A stretch of 6,170 nucleotides of DNA, from the NCBI GenBank assembly GCA_017445685.1, contig JAFSTS010000096.1:1-6170 (forward strand), given 5' to 3'. Made by a program: the position numbers and the translations under genes. Below the pieces are notes generated by a model. The model saw only the letters and a program-made list of their open reading frames with translations, had not been told where the DNA came from and did no database searches. Position 1 is the first letter of the stretch; each line of letters starts with the position of its first letter. Shown here piece after piece: positions 5,701-6,170 of this stretch. This DNA comes from Clostridia bacterium (GTDB lineage: Bacteria; Bacillota_A; Clostridia; Oscillospirales; Acutalibacteraceae).

Positions 5701-5706
5701 AAGGAG
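5701..5706 (+). promoter_or_regulatory. Ribosome binding site of mreB
   Basis: AAGGAG in the 21-base gap after the lipoprotein stop codon, 8 bases before the ATG at 5715. It supports that start and cotranslation from a shared message. Confidence 0.85.
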
Positions 5707-5714
5707 AAAGAATT

Positions 5715-6170
5715 ATGATTTTTACTCAGGAAATAGGAATTGACCTCGGCACAGCAAATACGCTTGTTTTCATGAAAGGCAAAGGCATCGTCATCCGCGA
5801 GCCTTCCGTAGTTGCAGTAGACGGCAGAATGAATCCGCCCAGAGTCGTCGCCATCGGCACTCAGGCTAAAGAGATGATCGGCAGAACTCCCGGCTCAATC
5901 ACGGCTGTAAGACCTCTCAAGGACGGAGTTATTGCCGACTTCGACATCACCTCGGATATGCTCAAGGAGTTTATCAGAAAGGCTATCAGCGGCTCGCTTT
6001 TTACAAGAGCAAAGGTAATGATCTGCATTCCGTCGGGAGTCACCGAGGTTGAAAGGCGCGCAGTTCACGACGCCGCAAGAAGCGCAGGCGCAAAATATGT
6101 AAGTCTTATCGAAGAGCCAATGGCGGCTGCTATCGGCGCAGGTCTTCCCGTGCTTGACGCAACGGGCAGC
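5715..6170 (+). CDS. mreB: Rod-shape-determining actin homologue MreB (or paralogue Mbl), C-terminus cut by window edge
   Basis: The frame is open from ATG 5715 to the right edge: 152 codons of a family about 330-345 long. Signature segments are the phosphate-1 loop GIDLGTANT (8-16), EPSVVAVD (29-36), [12 protein letters not shown] (66-77), [14 protein letters not shown] (104-117) and [16 protein letters not shown] (131-146), all characteristic of MreB. The second phosphate loop (DIGGGT) and the adenosine site lie past the edge. MreB forms ATP-bound filaments under the inner face of the membrane and guides lateral cell-wall synthesis. No start or frame problem is visible. It is the second gene after a lipoprotein, sharing the promoter at 4972-5000. 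Whether it is the main mreB or an mbl/mreBH paralogue cannot be told from this part. Confidence 0.95.
   Translation, partial: MIFTQEIGIDLGTANTLVFMKGKGIVIREPSVVAVDGRMNPPRVVAIGTQAKEMIGRTPGSITAVRPLKDGVIADFDITSDMLKEFIRKAISGSLFTRAKVMICIPSGVTEVERRAVHDAARSAGAKYVSLIEEPMAAAIGAGLPVLDATGS

Overview
The window looks like chromosomal DNA of a low-to-mid GC Gram-positive bacterium, most likely a gut-type member of the Clostridia (Ruminococcaceae/Oscillospiraceae-like). This placement is an inference from four things: AGGAGG-type ribosome binding sites, promoters of the TTGAYT-17-TGnTATAAT form, a lipobox lipoprotein and an N-terminal Sec signal, and a rod-shape gene mreB. No RNA gene, mobile element or CRISPR array is visible.

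Positions 1-2980 (minus strand) hold a compact sugar-nucleotide operon, capE-capF-capG, with its own promoter (2952-2980). The three enzymes together match the known route from UDP-GlcNAc to UDP-N-acetyl-L-fucosamine: CapE (4,6-dehydratase/5-epimerase), CapF (3-epimerase and 4-reductase fused in one chain) and CapG (2-epimerase, cut by the left edge). The genes are separated by 1 and 13 bases. The product is a precursor for capsule, exopolysaccharide or another surface glycan; the glycosyltransferases and export genes that would use it are not in the window.

Positions 2991-4812 (minus strand) hold a single-gene unit with its own promoter, a strong ribosome binding site and a clear intrinsic terminator. 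It encodes a secreted 559-residue protein with a right-handed parallel beta-helix fold (pectate-lyase-like/PbH1 repeats), an acidic internal loop and an unusual lysine-rich amphipathic C-terminal tail. Its substrate or function cannot be read from the sequence. Its terminator is followed within ten bases by the -35 box of the capEFG promoter.

Positions 4720-5048 are a 329-base AT-rich divergent intergenic region with a promoter at each end and a 9-bp inverted repeat in the middle.

Positions 4972-6170 (plus strand) hold a second operon: a small predicted lipoprotein of unknown function with a 19-residue tandem Asp/Gly repeat, then, 21 bases on, mreB (right edge cuts it after 152 codons). The window thus joins cell-surface polysaccharide precursor synthesis, a secreted beta-helix protein and the cell-shape cytoskeleton. 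I see no strong evidence of an entirely new system. The least described parts are the beta-helix protein with its tail and the lipoprotein attached to mreB.
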